Assembly (NCBI RefSeq): GCF_001049895.1
Contig: NZ_CVPE01000005.1
Coordinates: forward strand, 434,001 to 498,000
Source of the DNA: Rubeoparvulum massiliense
Lineage (GTDB): Bacteria > Bacillota > Bacilli > Rubeoparvulales > Rubeoparvulaceae
DNA: 64,000 bases
Direction: 5' to 3'
The position numbers and the translations under genes were made by a program. Positions 19,436 to 28,475 of this stretch are shown piece after piece (positions within the stretch are counted from its first letter, which is position 1; the number at the start of each line of letters is the position of its first letter). The notes under the pieces are model-generated. The model searched no databases. It saw only the letters and a list, made by a program, of their open reading frames with translations, and was not told the origin of the DNA.

Positions 19436-19457
19436 ATTTTAAGCTTATTTTAAGGTT
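19436..19457. promoter_or_regulatory. 11-bp tandem repeat, possible response regulator site before htrA
   Basis: ATTTTAAGCTT is followed directly by ATTTTAAGGTT: nine of eleven bases are repeated at exactly one helical turn, the arrangement bound by OmpR-family regulators. It lies about 80 bases before the htrA start and just ahead of AT-rich -10 candidates near 19466. The adjacent two-component genes make autoregulation plausible. Confidence 0.5.
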
Positions 19458-19536
19458 GTTGGATTATATTATTTACTGCAAGGACGAGAAGAAATCAAGA
19501 AACCCTAGAAGTTAAGCATGAAGGAGGATGATGAGC

Positions 19537-20679
19537 ATGCGATGGCAAAGACAGGTCCCCATTGTACTTTTGCTTGCCATTGTATTTGCTGGTGGTTACC
19601 TACTTGCCCAATTCACGCAAGGGGAAGTGGGAGCCTCCCAATCAGATCAAGTCAATCATAATACCACCACCAATCTTGAGGTACCCTACAATCCCAACTC
19701 TATCTCCACCATTGTGAAGGAGCATGGGGATGCTGTGGTTCGTATCTCCACAACATTTACAAGAGAAGCAAGTAATCCCTTCAGTAATGACCCCTTCTTT
19801 AATCAGCTCTTTGGTGATAATAATCCCTTCCAGCTAGAAGAGAAAGGCAATGGCCTGGGAACAGGTTTGATTATCTCCAAGGATGGTTATATTCTTACCA
19901 ATAACCATGTGATTGAAAATGCCGATGTGATTGAAGTAACCATTAATGGTTATGAGGAACCCCTCAAGGCAAAATTAATTGGTTGTGATCAAGAACTGGA
20001 TCTCGCTGTATTAAAGGTAAGTACCAAGAAGGATCTTCCCTTCCTTACCTTAGGAGACTCCAATCAAACCCAAGTCGGTGAGTGGGTGATCGCTATTGGA
20101 AACCCCTATGGCCTAGACCATACAGTGACTGTAGGGGTGATCAGTGCCAAGGAACGACCCTTAACCATCGATGGGCACACCCTCAAAGGTGTATTACAAA
20201 CAGATGCATCCATCAATCCTGGTAATAGTGGTGGCCCACTTTTAAATATGCATGGTGAGGTCATTGGCATTAATACAGCAATTAATGCTAGTGCACAGGG
20301 AATTGGCTTTGCCATTCCTAGCTCACAGGTCAAAGAGGTGCTAAATGACTTAATCGAAAAAGGAAAAGTCGTACGCCCTTGGCTCGGTGTTAACATCCAA
20401 AGCATCAATGCTGACTTACAAGAGTACTTCAAGCTAGATTCTACTGATGGTGCCATTATTGCAGGTGTCGCTACAGGAAGCCCTGCTGAAAAAGCAGGGC
20501 TACAACGGGGCGATGTCATCCTTGAGCTGAATAATGAGAAGGTAAAAAGTGCAGATCAATTCGTCGACATGGTAAAAGAGTTGAAGGTGGGAGATAAGGC
20601 GATCCTACTGATTACTCGTAATGGACAATCCCAATACGTGACGGTGAAGATTGGAGAAAAAACAGACCCTGTCAACTAA
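19537..20679 (+). CDS. HtrA/DegP-type serine protease with PDZ domain
   Basis: Membrane-anchored extracytoplasmic quality-control protease, about 380 residues. A single N-terminal membrane segment (about 6-25) precedes a linker and the trypsin-like domain. The catalytic triad is His124 (TNNHVIE), Asp155 (DLAVLKV) and Ser231 (GNSGGPL). One C-terminal PDZ domain contains GSPAEKAGLQRGDVI. Three in-frame ATG codons are clustered; the one at 19537 has best spacing from AAGGAGG. A two-component system follows directly, as in secretion-stress control of htrA genes in Bacillus. Confidence 0.94.
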   Translation: MRWQRQVPIVLLLAIVFAGGYLLAQFTQGEVGASQSDQVNHNTTTNLEVPYNPNSISTIVKEHGDAVVRISTTFTREASNPFSNDPFFNQLFGDNNPFQLEEKGNGLGTGLIISKDGYILTNNHVIENADVIEVTINGYEEPLKAKLIGCDQELDLAVLKVSTKKDLPFLTLGDSNQTQVGEWVIAIGNPYGLDHTVTVGVISAKERPLTIDGHTLKGVLQTDASINPGNSGGPLLNMHGEVIGINTAINASAQGIGFAIPSSQVKEVLNDLIEKGKVVRPWLGVNIQSINADLQEYFKLDSTDGAIIAGVATGSPAEKAGLQRGDVILELNNEKVKSADQFVDMVKELKVGDKAILLITRNGQSQYVTVKIGEKTDPVN

Positions 20680-20696
20680 TGTTGGCAGGGTTTTCT
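20666..20696 (+). terminator. Terminator or attenuator between htrA and the two-component genes
   Basis: Stem ACCCTG-CAAC/GTTG-CAGGGT with a four-base loop and a short T-run overlaps the end of htrA. Only about 30 bases separate it from the regulator gene, so partial read-through is likely. Confidence 0.6.
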
Positions 20697-20725
20697 TAGT
20701 ATAATAGGGTTGAGGTGATGATAAG

Positions 20726-21394
20726 ATGAAACTTCTGGTCGTTGACGACGATGCCCATATTACCCGGATGTTACAAAGAGCGCTCAGCTTCGAAGGCTAT
20801 GAGATAGCTACCGCAGCCGATGGAAAGGAAGCACTAGACCAATTCCATTCATTCCACCCCGACTTAATCATCCTTGATGTGATGATGCCCCATTTGGATG
20901 GTTGGGATGTAGTAGAAGCCATTCGCAGGGCATCCAACACATTGATTTTAATGCTCACTGCCAAAGATGAACTAGAGGATCGTGTCTTTGGCTTAGATTT
21001 AGGCGCAGATGATTACCTCGTTAAGCCTTTTGCTTTAGATGAATTACTTGCTCGCATCCGCGCCCTTCTCCGTCGTCAATCACCAGAAGATCGTCAGGTT
21101 CTAGAATATGCTTACATCCAGATCAACCTGTTGGAGCGCCAAGTATATCGCCATGGCACTCCCCTCCATCTGACTGCGAAGGAATTTGAATTACTTCTGT
21201 ACTTAATGCAACATCCTCGGCAGGTACTGACCAAGGAACAGCTCCTTGATGCAGTCTGGGGTTATGAGTATGTTGGGGAATCCAATGTGGTTGAGGTCTA
21301 TATCGCCATGCTACGGCAAAAACTAGAGGAACATGACAACCCCCGTATCATCCAAACTGTACGCGGTGTCGGTTATGTATTGAGGAGCGAATAG
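20726..21394 (+). CDS. OmpR-family response regulator
   Basis: A 222-residue DNA-binding response regulator. The receiver domain has DDD at 7-9, the phosphoacceptor Asp51 in LIILDVMMP, and Lys in DDYLVKPF; the C-terminal winged helix ends with TVRGVGYVLR. The start has a GAGGTGATG site. The partner kinase gene begins three bases after its stop. Position next to htrA suggests an envelope-stress role like CssR or MprA, but the sequence itself is generic for ArlR/YkoG-type regulators. Confidence 0.92.
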   Translation: MKLLVVDDDAHITRMLQRALSFEGYEIATAADGKEALDQFHSFHPDLIILDVMMPHLDGWDVVEAIRRASNTLILMLTAKDELEDRVFGLDLGADDYLVKPFALDELLARIRALLRRQSPEDRQVLEYAYIQINLLERQVYRHGTPLHLTAKEFELLLYLMQHPRQVLTKEQLLDAVWGYEYVGESNVVEVYIAMLRQKLEEHDNPRIIQTVRGVGYVLRSE

Positions 21395-21396
21395 CA

Positions 21397-22794
21397 GTGT
21401 CCATTCGAAAGAAAATTACCCTCTGGTTCAGTCTGCTTGTTGCCATTCTCTTAGCCGTCTTCTGTATCGTCCTCTATCAATTTATGAGTAATAGCATGAA
21501 TCAGAAAATCAACGAACAGATGTATTTAAAGTCCGATGAAGTGATACGTCAGATTGAAGTCTATCCTAGCACCTCCTACTTTAATGAAGTGGTGCTGCCT
21601 GATGTTGATGTATTCATCAACCCTGGAATCTATTTGCAGCTACTGGATGACCAATATCGCATTATTAGTCGTTCGAGCAATCTAGGCAATCAACATATCC
21701 CCTTAAGCAATCAAGCCTATGATGAGACGAAGGCAGGTCACTCCCATATTGAAGATATTCATAGCAAGAATCAAGCCATTCGAATCTTATACCGTCCCAT
21801 CATGGTAGAGAAGAAACAGGTTGGTGTCCTACAGGTTGCCATATCCCTCTCTTCCTATCTCTATACCATGAATGAGCTTCGCTTTATTCTCATTACAAGT
21901 AGCCTAATGGCTGTCATTGCTATTGCTCTCATCGGGTGGTTCATGGCGAAGAAGGTACTAGCTCCCATTGGACAGATCAACCGAACTACGAAAGAAATTA
22001 CTAACCATTCAGATCTCCAACGTCGTATTCCCCATGAGGGACCGCAGGATGAGATTGGAATTTTGATCGAGAATATTAATACCATGCTTGCACGTCTTGA
22101 GAACATTTACAATGAATTGAACCAATCTTATCTGCTGCAGAAGCGCTTCGTCGCTGATGCATCCCATGAATTGCGAACACCACTCACCTCCATTCGGGGA
22201 AATGTGGAGCTTCTGCAACGGTTAGGCACAGAAAATGAGGAGCTAAAGCAGGAGATCATTCAGGATATTGAAGATGAAGCGACACGGATGAGCCGATTGA
22301 TCCATGATTTATTAGCACTGGCTCGTGCTGATGCTGGGTTCAAAATGGAGATGGAATGGGTGGATCTTGCCTCTTTGTTTGAGGATCTGAAGAAGCATGT
22401 CCATCATTTTACGAAAGAGGGTGTTCAGTACACCACGCAATTAACTCTTTCCACTACGCAGATATGGGGAAATCATGATTACTTACGCCAATTGATTATT
22501 ATCCTCCTCGATAATGCCTTTAAGTATACAGAGAAGGGCGAGGTACGACTGAAGGCGAGCGAGGATGAACAGCATCTCTATATTCAAGTACAGGATACTG
22601 GAATCGGAATGACAGCTGAGGAACTAGCTCATGCTAAGGAACGCTTCTATCGCTCTGACCTAGCACGGCAGCGGACTGGGGTCGGCCTTGGTCTTGCTAT
22701 CGCCACTTGGATCGCACAAGAGCATGACGCGAAACTGGAGCTTACCAGTGAGCCGAAGGTAGGTACTTGTGTGACTCTCATCTTCGACAAATAA
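21397..22794 (+). CDS. Sensor histidine kinase (two TM, HAMP)
   Basis: Partner of the preceding regulator, 465 residues. Transmembrane helices lie at about 11-30 and 163-183, with an extracytoplasmic sensor loop of about 130 residues between. A HAMP domain follows, then the HisKA motif DASHELRTPLTS with phospho-His257 and a HATPase domain with DNAFKYT, DTGIGM and GVGLGLAIA boxes. It starts with GTG at 21397. The ligand or stress is not evident from sequence; context suggests envelope or secretion stress. Confidence 0.92.
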   Translation: MSIRKKITLWFSLLVAILLAVFCIVLYQFMSNSMNQKINEQMYLKSDEVIRQIEVYPSTSYFNEVVLPDVDVFINPGIYLQLLDDQYRIISRSSNLGNQHIPLSNQAYDETKAGHSHIEDIHSKNQAIRILYRPIMVEKKQVGVLQVAISLSSYLYTMNELRFILITSSLMAVIAIALIGWFMAKKVLAPIGQINRTTKEITNHSDLQRRIPHEGPQDEIGILIENINTMLARLENIYNELNQSYLLQKRFVADASHELRTPLTSIRGNVELLQRLGTENEELKQEIIQDIEDEATRMSRLIHDLLALARADAGFKMEMEWVDLASLFEDLKKHVHHFTKEGVQYTTQLTLSTTQIWGNHDYLRQLIIILLDNAFKYTEKGEVRLKASEDEQHLYIQVQDTGIGMTAEELAHAKERFYRSDLARQRTGVGLGLAIATWIAQEHDAKLELTSEPKVGTCVTLIFDK

Positions 22795-22847
22795 ATACGT
22801 AGCATGGTATAATCGCCTTAGAATGGAATTAAAGGAGTGTTGAAAAA

Positions 22848-23594
22848 ATGGCTGAAGTAGTACGCACCTTGGAAGGTTGGTACAGTTTACATGACTTTCG
22901 CTCCATTGACTGGGTAGCATGGAAAGAGCTCTCGTCAGCTGAACGGGAAGAGATTACTCAAGAGTTGATTCAACTATTTAATAGCTATCAAGCAGTTGAG
23001 AATAATCAGTTGGGAAGCTCCGTTTTTTATACCATTGCAGGTCAGAAGGCTGATTTTGTCTTCATGCACCTCCGCCCTACACTACAAGAATTAATTGAAC
23101 TGGAGACCGCTTTTCAAAAGACACGTTTTGCCGACTATACGATCCCTGCCTACTCCTACGTCTCTGTCGTTGAGTTGAGTAATTATGTAAATAAACCAGG
23201 AGAAGATCCCTACAACGATCCCTATGTGCGTCGGCGTCTCTTCCCTACATTACCTCGTACGGAGTATCTCTGTTTCTACCCCATGGACAAGCGTCGGGAG
23301 GGGCAGGATAACTGGTATATGCTCCCGATGGAAGAACGACGTGAGTTGATGAAAAGTCACGGGATGATTGGACGTAGCTACGCTGAGGAAGTAACCCAAG
23401 TGATCACAGGGTCCGTGGGTTTAGATGACTGGGAATGGGGTGTTACCCTCTTCTCCGATGACCCCCTAGTATTTAAGAAGATGATCTATGAAATGCGCTT
23501 TGATGAAGTGAGTGCCCGCTACGGAGAATTTGGCTCTTTCTTCGTAGGTCACCGTTTAGATGAAGCTCAGATCAAAGCATGGCTACAGCTCTAA
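22848..23594 (+). CDS. hemQ: Coproheme decarboxylase (HemQ/ChdC)
   Basis: Last enzyme of the coproporphyrin-dependent heme pathway of Gram-positive bacteria; it decarboxylates coproheme to heme b. The 248-residue protein aligns with Bacillus YwfI along its length. Tyr144 in CFYPMDKRR corresponds to the radical-forming tyrosine and His171 in KSHGMIGR to the proximal heme ligand. The AAAGGAG site precedes ATG. It stands alone, followed by a strong terminator. Presence of heme synthesis fits the possible respiratory heme proteins at the other end of the window. Confidence 0.95.
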   Translation: MAEVVRTLEGWYSLHDFRSIDWVAWKELSSAEREEITQELIQLFNSYQAVENNQLGSSVFYTIAGQKADFVFMHLRPTLQELIELETAFQKTRFADYTIPAYSYVSVVELSNYVNKPGEDPYNDPYVRRRLFPTLPRTEYLCFYPMDKRREGQDNWYMLPMEERRELMKSHGMIGRSYAEEVTQVITGSVGLDDWEWGVTLFSDDPLVFKKMIYEMRFDEVSARYGEFGSFFVGHRLDEAQIKAWLQL

Positions 23595-23623
23595 CCATAG
23601 CGCATCTGGAAAATCGAAAAGTT

Positions 23624-23660
23624 AAGGCTACAGGTTCTATTAAAACCTGTAGCCTTTTTT
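23624..23660 (+). terminator. Terminator after hemQ
   Basis: Perfect 13-bp stem (23624-23636 with 23644-23656) followed by six T. Confidence 0.93.
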
Positions 23661-23686
23661 ACAAGCTAGCTTGGAAGCAAGCATAT

Positions 23687-24901
23687 TTATTGAAGGGGAT
23701 TCAAGCGTTTCTTCAAGTACCATTGGCTCCCAATCCACCAGCCAATGGGTGGCACAAGGAGGAGCCAGTAAAGCTGCGATTGGAAGGCTAGAATCACCAC
23801 AGGAATGGCTAAGATGATCGCTGAGATGAACACATGCTTCTTGACCAGCTGTACATAGGCTTCTACCAGTTGCGTCATGGGCTGGGGATAGAGGCGAAGC
23901 CAGAGGAGATCATGAACACGACCATACAGGGGCGATATCTGCATACCAATCAGGAGAATGGATAATAAATAGACCGCTGCTGTCATCAGTCCTACTGGTA
24001 AGAACCCGAGCAAGAGAGCCATGACGATGGTCAGACGAAAATAGAGTGGGAATAAATCATGAGAACGATAAAAAACGAGATGGAGATAGTAGGAATAGGT
24101 TTTCCCTTCTTGAAAGGCAAGATGTTGTGCAAGGCTAGATAACCAGCTGCGCCGATGGACCTGCGCTTGTAATTGTGGAACATCCACAAACCAGTTCACG
24201 ATGGTATAAAAGCGAACCACCATGCGCCTCTCCTTCTGAATCAGCCAATCCCAATTAAGTGGAAGCTGCTGGAGATGGCGATAGTGAAAGAACACTACTC
24301 CCAAAAGAAAAAGGAACCAGATTCCCACCCATATCTCTTCCTGCGCAAAGAAAAAGTAAAGCAGCATCCCATTGATCACCAATCGTCCTCCTTGGTGAGA
24401 GCGGGCAACCAAACGGGAACGTAGACGGTTCTCCTGCATTACCATCCATGTATTAAACCCTTTGAGTAGAACAAGAACGAACCACACCAGCAAGAAGGAC
24501 CAACGTTCCGTTTCAGCCACCGTTTGGTAAAGGGGCCAAACTAGAAAGAGAACGGCAGTTAAGACCCCCACCTGAAAGCGATAGCTATAATAGAAGGCAC
24601 GGCGAAAATAAGGCCCCAGCTCAAGCTCATAGGGAAGTAGGAAGAGTTGATCCGCTGTCTGCAGAAAGGTCCGAACCGCTCCCCCTGAGAGCAGAAGTGT
24701 GAACAAGGTCACCATGATTAGACGGACAGGAAAAGAGTCTGGTAGGGTTTGTAAAATTCGAGCATAGTAATAGCCTCCTACCAGAACCAGGAGGATCAAA
24801 AAGAAGAGAAATCCACTGTTGGTCACGTAGCGCAGATGACGAATCGCTTCAGACCAAAAGTGATCCACCCGCTGCTGCCAAAGCTTTAGCGCACTCATCA
24901 T
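23687..24901 (-). CDS. ecsB: ABC transporter permease (EcsB-like)
   Basis: Integral membrane subunit, 404 residues, with about eight to ten hydrophobic segments and the N-terminal cytosolic part LWQQRVDHFWSEAIRHLRYV seen in EcsB. It overlaps ecsA by four bases (ATGA), so the two subunits are translationally coupled. In Bacillus the Ecs exporter affects secretion, regulated intramembrane proteolysis and peptide export; the exported substrate is known only in part. No ecsC follows here. Confidence 0.85.
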   Translation of the reverse strand: MMSALKLWQQRVDHFWSEAIRHLRYVTNSGFLFFLILLVLVGGYYYARILQTLPDSFPVRLIMVTLFTLLLSGGAVRTFLQTADQLFLLPYELELGPYFRRAFYYSYRFQVGVLTAVLFLVWPLYQTVAETERWSFLLVWFVLVLLKGFNTWMVMQENRLRSRLVARSHQGGRLVINGMLLYFFFAQEEIWVGIWFLFLLGVVFFHYRHLQQLPLNWDWLIQKERRMVVRFYTIVNWFVDVPQLQAQVHRRSWLSSLAQHLAFQEGKTYSYYLHLVFYRSHDLFPLYFRLTIVMALLLGFLPVGLMTAAVYLLSILLIGMQISPLYGRVHDLLWLRLYPQPMTQLVEAYVQLVKKHVFISAIILAIPVVILAFQSQLYWLLLVPPIGWWIGSQWYLKKRLNPLQ

Positions 24902-25659
24902 GATAACTCATCCTTTATCACATGTAAAAACAAATCCTCCAGTGTGATGGCCGACTGACCAACAGATTGACGCAATTCTTGGAGGCTTCCCTCCATTCGA
25001 ATCCTTCCTTGATGAAGAATAATGAAACGATCCCCATGCTGCTCTGCAACTGGGAGTATATGTGAACTCATTAGGATCGCTGTCCCTCGCTCTTTCGCTT
25101 CAATAAACAAATCCATAATCTCCCGCATCGCCAATGGGTCGAGACCAACAAAGGGCTCGTCCACAATTAAAAGTTGTGGCTGTACGAGGAAAGCATTGAT
25201 AATCATTACTTTCTGACGCATCCCCTTCGACATCTGTCCAGGAAAAAAGTTCAAACGATCACTCATTTGAAACCGTGTCAGTAAGGGGTGAACCCGCTCC
25301 TCAAACTCCTCCTTACCCAACCCATAGGCCATAGCAGTCAATTGAAGATGCTCCCACAATGTAAGATCCTCATAGACAAAGGGTGCCTCTGGTATGTATG
25401 CCATGGTGCGATGATATACTTCTGGATTCTCTTGAAGCTCCTTGCCATTAACGTAAATCGAACCTTCTACTGGCTGCAGTAAGCCTAAAATATGCTTAAT
25501 GGTCGTACTCTTCCCTGCCCCATTTAATCCGATTAAACCAACCAGTTCTCCTGCTCTCACCTGGAAGGAGATCTGATGGAGAACAGGACGGCGGCGGTCA
25601 TAGCCACCGCTCAAATTTTGGACATCCAATATAACAGATGATGATGTTGCTTGATTCAA
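24898..25659 (-). CDS. ecsA: ABC transporter ATP-binding protein (EcsA-like)
   Basis: Nucleotide-binding subunit of 253 residues. Walker A is GLNGAGKST, the signature motif is MSKGMRQKV, and Walker B is LLIVDEPFVGLDP, all in the EcsA pattern. It begins with TTG at 25659, six bases after AAAGGAGAGG. It follows the DUF4015 lipoprotein gene by 37 bases and overlaps ecsB, so the three probably form one transcript. Confidence 0.9.
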   Translation of the reverse strand: MNQATSSSVILDVQNLSGGYDRRRPVLHQISFQVRAGELVGLIGLNGAGKSTTIKHILGLLQPVEGSIYVNGKELQENPEVYHRTMAYIPEAPFVYEDLTLWEHLQLTAMAYGLGKEEFEERVHPLLTRFQMSDRLNFFPGQMSKGMRQKVMIINAFLVQPQLLIVDEPFVGLDPLAMREIMDLFIEAKERGTAILMSSHILPVAEQHGDRFIILHQGRIRMEGSLQELRQSVGQSAITLEDLFLHVIKDELS

Positions 25660-25696
25660 TGTAATCCTCTCCTTTCACAGCAACCCGCGCACTACC

Positions 25697-27229
25697 TCAT
25701 GGCGTCAAGGGTGTATAATCCACGCCTCTCGTAAATCGATTCGTTGGATCCCATAGTAGGAATTCTGTGATTCCTTGCTCATGCAAGGCTCGGATCTGTG
25801 CTTCGATCTGCGCTTTACCATAAACCTGATAGGTTCCCTTCGGAAGATAGCTCGCGGTAAAGTCTTGAATCCATGGACGAGAAATGGGTCGCTTCTCTCC
25901 AAGAGCAGCTAACACTTGATTCTCCACCTTCGCATACTCCGTCACCAATTCATAAGGGTGTAGGTCTGGATTGTTCACCCCAAAGTATGAGGTTCCCCAA
26001 TGAGAGGGATAGATCATAGAGGAGATCACATCCACCTGCTCACTAATTCTTGTAAAGTTTTGACCGATCCCAGGTGCTTCTGATACCGTTGCAGAATAGC
26101 CAAAGATATCTACCGAGACATGAACGCCATATGGTGCTAGCTCTTTCCGTGCATAAGCGACGAAGTCTGTCACAGCATCCACCCGAAGCTGAACAAGACG
26201 CTCCTTCTCGGTAAACTGAGGAGGCTGTGGCTGTTGCTGATGGAGTTCAGCGATGGCAGCTTCCAGTTCCGCAACCTTCTGTTGGGCTTCCTCTTTCGCA
26301 GTAAGCTCTGTCATATTCTGCATCCGTAGATTCCACTTCATTAGCTTCATTTCATAGGTGAGTAATTGTTTTACATACTCCTGCTGTGCTTCCATAAAGG
26401 CTTGCTCCAGCTCGATAAATTTTTGTGGCTGCTTATCCGTATATTCACCCATGGAGTAGACCAGGTGTTGATCACGGTTCTCAAAGCCTTCAGGGAAACG
26501 AACATAATCAAATTGAACCTCTTTAAAGCCCATCTGTGCCGCTTTCTTGGCAATCTCCACGTTATACTCCCAGGTTTCCTTCAAAAATGGATTAATAAAC
26601 GCTTCTCCTCGCCGATTTTTCCATACTTGACCACCCTCCTGAAAAGAGAGCTCCGGATGCTTAATAGCCAATACCGTATCCTTGAAAGCAACGATCCGAG
26701 CAATGGGATAAACCTCATGCTCCTTCAAGGTGGTGATCACTTGCTCCGGATTTAAGATGGACATACTGTTTTCGGAGAGTAGACCGTCCCCCTCCACAGG
26801 AAAAGGAATATAGCCATGATCATCCTTAAGATCGATGACAACAGCGTTTAACTCTGTATCATCAAGGAATTGCATCAGCTCTTGAAAGCGAGAGCCACCT
26901 GCTGTATTGGCTGTTACATAGATCCCCATCACACCCTCTGCTGGATAGTTAAACTCCGGTGCATAAGGGTATTTCAACGCTGGTGCAGGTTGCTCTTCTT
27001 GAACATTCTCTTGCTTACTTCCTTCATCGTCATTTTGGTCCTCTGCTGGGCCTTCTTCTCCCTGCTGTTCTTGTTGTCCCTGTTGCTCTTGCTGTGCCTG
27101 TTCTTCTTGCTGAGCCCCATCTCCTTGATTGGGTTCATGTGCTTGTGGCACTCCCTCGCTCATTGTGCTGCATCCCGTGCTTACGAGCATTAACGAGGCA
27201 ATCACCAATGATAGAATCTCTTTTTTCAT
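25697..27229 (-). CDS. Lipoprotein with putative glycoside hydrolase domain (DUF4015)
   Basis: Exported protein of 510 residues. A lipoprotein signal peptide ends in VSTGC, with the lipidated Cys near 20. A low-complexity Gln/Glu-rich linker (about 38-80) follows, probably a spacer in the wall. The rest matches the DUF4015 TIM-barrel family, for example GIYVTANTAGG, VIDLKDDHGY, FDYVRFPEG and VDIFGYS. These resemble glycoside hydrolase barrels with acidic catalytic residues, but no substrate is established. It heads a unit with ecsA and ecsB. Confidence 0.87.
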   Translation of the reverse strand: MKKEILSLVIASLMLVSTGCSTMSEGVPQAHEPNQGDGAQQEEQAQQEQQGQQEQQGEEGPAEDQNDDEGSKQENVQEEQPAPALKYPYAPEFNYPAEGVMGIYVTANTAGGSRFQELMQFLDDTELNAVVIDLKDDHGYIPFPVEGDGLLSENSMSILNPEQVITTLKEHEVYPIARIVAFKDTVLAIKHPELSFQEGGQVWKNRRGEAFINPFLKETWEYNVEIAKKAAQMGFKEVQFDYVRFPEGFENRDQHLVYSMGEYTDKQPQKFIELEQAFMEAQQEYVKQLLTYEMKLMKWNLRMQNMTELTAKEEAQQKVAELEAAIAELHQQQPQPPQFTEKERLVQLRVDAVTDFVAYARKELAPYGVHVSVDIFGYSATVSEAPGIGQNFTRISEQVDVISSMIYPSHWGTSYFGVNNPDLHPYELVTEYAKVENQVLAALGEKRPISRPWIQDFTASYLPKGTYQVYGKAQIEAQIRALHEQGITEFLLWDPTNRFTRGVDYTPLTP

Positions 27230-27501
27230 GCAGTTTTCTCCTCACCTAATCTTCTTTCATTCTTATCTATCTCGAAAGGATAGAATCCCTTCCATGATCG
27301 GCCGAGAGTATCCTCTACTGTGCTTCTTTATATTATACATGGAAAAGGGATAATTGGTTATGTGAAAAGAGTTGCGATCCTTTCCTTCCCTTCACTGGTT
27401 CAATCCTGTGCTAACCTTCAACAATTGCCAATTGGACTCCTCCTAAGTTATGATGACATTACAAACGTATTTTGGAATGGAATAACTGAGGTGAGAAGAA
27501 G

Positions 27502-27930
27502 ATGAGTATGATTTTTGGCGTTGGAATAACCGTTTGGATGACCATCCTCATTACGCTGATTTCCATCGGGGGCTTCTTCATGCTACGAAAGTTCTTAAAG
27601 TCCATGCCAAAGGAGGATGGAAAATCTGAATTGGATTGGCAGGACTACTATATTGAAAAGAGCTTACCCTTATGGACAGAGGAAGGGAGAGAATTACTAG
27701 AGGAATTGGTCTCTCCTGTGCCTGCCATGTTTCGTGATGTTGCCAAACGGTCCATCGCTGCTAAAATCGGTAAACTAGCACTAGAGGAAAGGGTGGAATT
27801 GATCACCATTGATGTGATCATTCGGGGCTATATCATGGCCACACCAAAACGGGACCATAAAATGCTCAAGTCACATCTAGAGAATAGAGGCATTGATTAC
27901 ACCCCATATCAACATCTCTTTTCTTCGTAA
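27502..27930 (+). CDS. DUF2621 family membrane-anchored protein (YneK-like)
   Basis: A 142-residue protein with one N-terminal membrane helix (about 5-27) and a cytosolic domain. The domain resembles the proto-chlorophyllide-reductase-like helical domain seen in DUF2621 proteins such as Bacillus YneK. No catalytic residues are apparent and the function is unknown. A GAGGTGAG site precedes the ATG. The gene stands alone and converges on the DUF423 gene, sharing a terminator region with it. Confidence 0.8.
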   Translation: MSMIFGVGITVWMTILITLISIGGFFMLRKFLKSMPKEDGKSELDWQDYYIEKSLPLWTEEGRELLEELVSPVPAMFRDVAKRSIAAKIGKLALEERVELITIDVIIRGYIMATPKRDHKMLKSHLENRGIDYTPYQHLFSS

Positions 27931-27963
27931 AAACAGGCAAAAGGGCTCTCCCTTTTGCCTGTT
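27929..27963. terminator. Terminator between convergent DUF2621 and DUF423 genes
   Basis: Perfect 14-bp stem (27932-27945 with 27950-27963) and four-base loop. The T-run is on the minus-strand side, so it mainly ends the DUF423 transcript. Confidence 0.88.
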
Positions 27964-28008
27964 CAATTACGAGAAGTGTAAGAGTTCTTCCTTCATACTA
28001 TGCGGTTC

Positions 28009-28380
28009 TCATGCCTTTAATGCCGCGATAAACATCAATGCCCAGCCAATTAAGAAGGCAACACCACCAAAGGGGGTAATCGCTCCTAGCCAGCGGATTC
28101 CGCTCATGCTCAAGACGTATAAACTTCCAGAGAATAAGATAATCCCAGCAAAGAGTAGCCAACCTGACCAGTTTAAGTATGAGGTTAGCCCCCAACGTTC
28201 CATAAGCATCGCCACAGCTAATAACCCTAAAGCATGAATCATATGATACTGGACACCTGTTTGATAGGTTTCCAGCGTTCCTAATTGCAATAAGTGATCT
28301 TTAAGAGCATGCGCTCCAAATGCTCCCAATGCCACAGCTAGAAAGAGATTGGCACTACCGAGGGCAACAAATATTTTCAT
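28009..28380 (-). CDS. DUF423 family small membrane protein (YwdK-like)
   Basis: A 123-residue integral membrane protein with four hydrophobic helices and the family signature GAFGAHALK near the N-terminus, followed by YQTGVQYHMIHALG. It matches Bacillus YwdK; the role of DUF423 proteins is unknown. A longer frame opens at 28407, but the ATG at 28380 follows AGGAGGAATCATC at good distance. Confidence 0.87.
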   Translation of the reverse strand: MKIFVALGSANLFLAVALGAFGAHALKDHLLQLGTLETYQTGVQYHMIHALGLLAVAMLMERWGLTSYLNWSGWLLFAGIILFSGSLYVLSMSGIRWLGAITPFGGVAFLIGWALMFIAALKA

Positions 28381-28475
28381 GATGATTCCTCCTGATTTCT
28401 TTGCCATTATTCACTCTCTAGTTTAGCATACTTGGCATATTGTTTATAGTTTTATCCCTTGCTGCGGCAAGAATA

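Noticed and set aside
20106-20519. 137-codon minus-strand frame inside htrA
   Set aside because: Runs opposite the conserved protease and PDZ domains; composition is that of a shadow frame.
26366-26755. 129-codon plus-strand frame inside the DUF4015 gene
   Set aside because: Shadow of a conserved barrel domain without a start signal.
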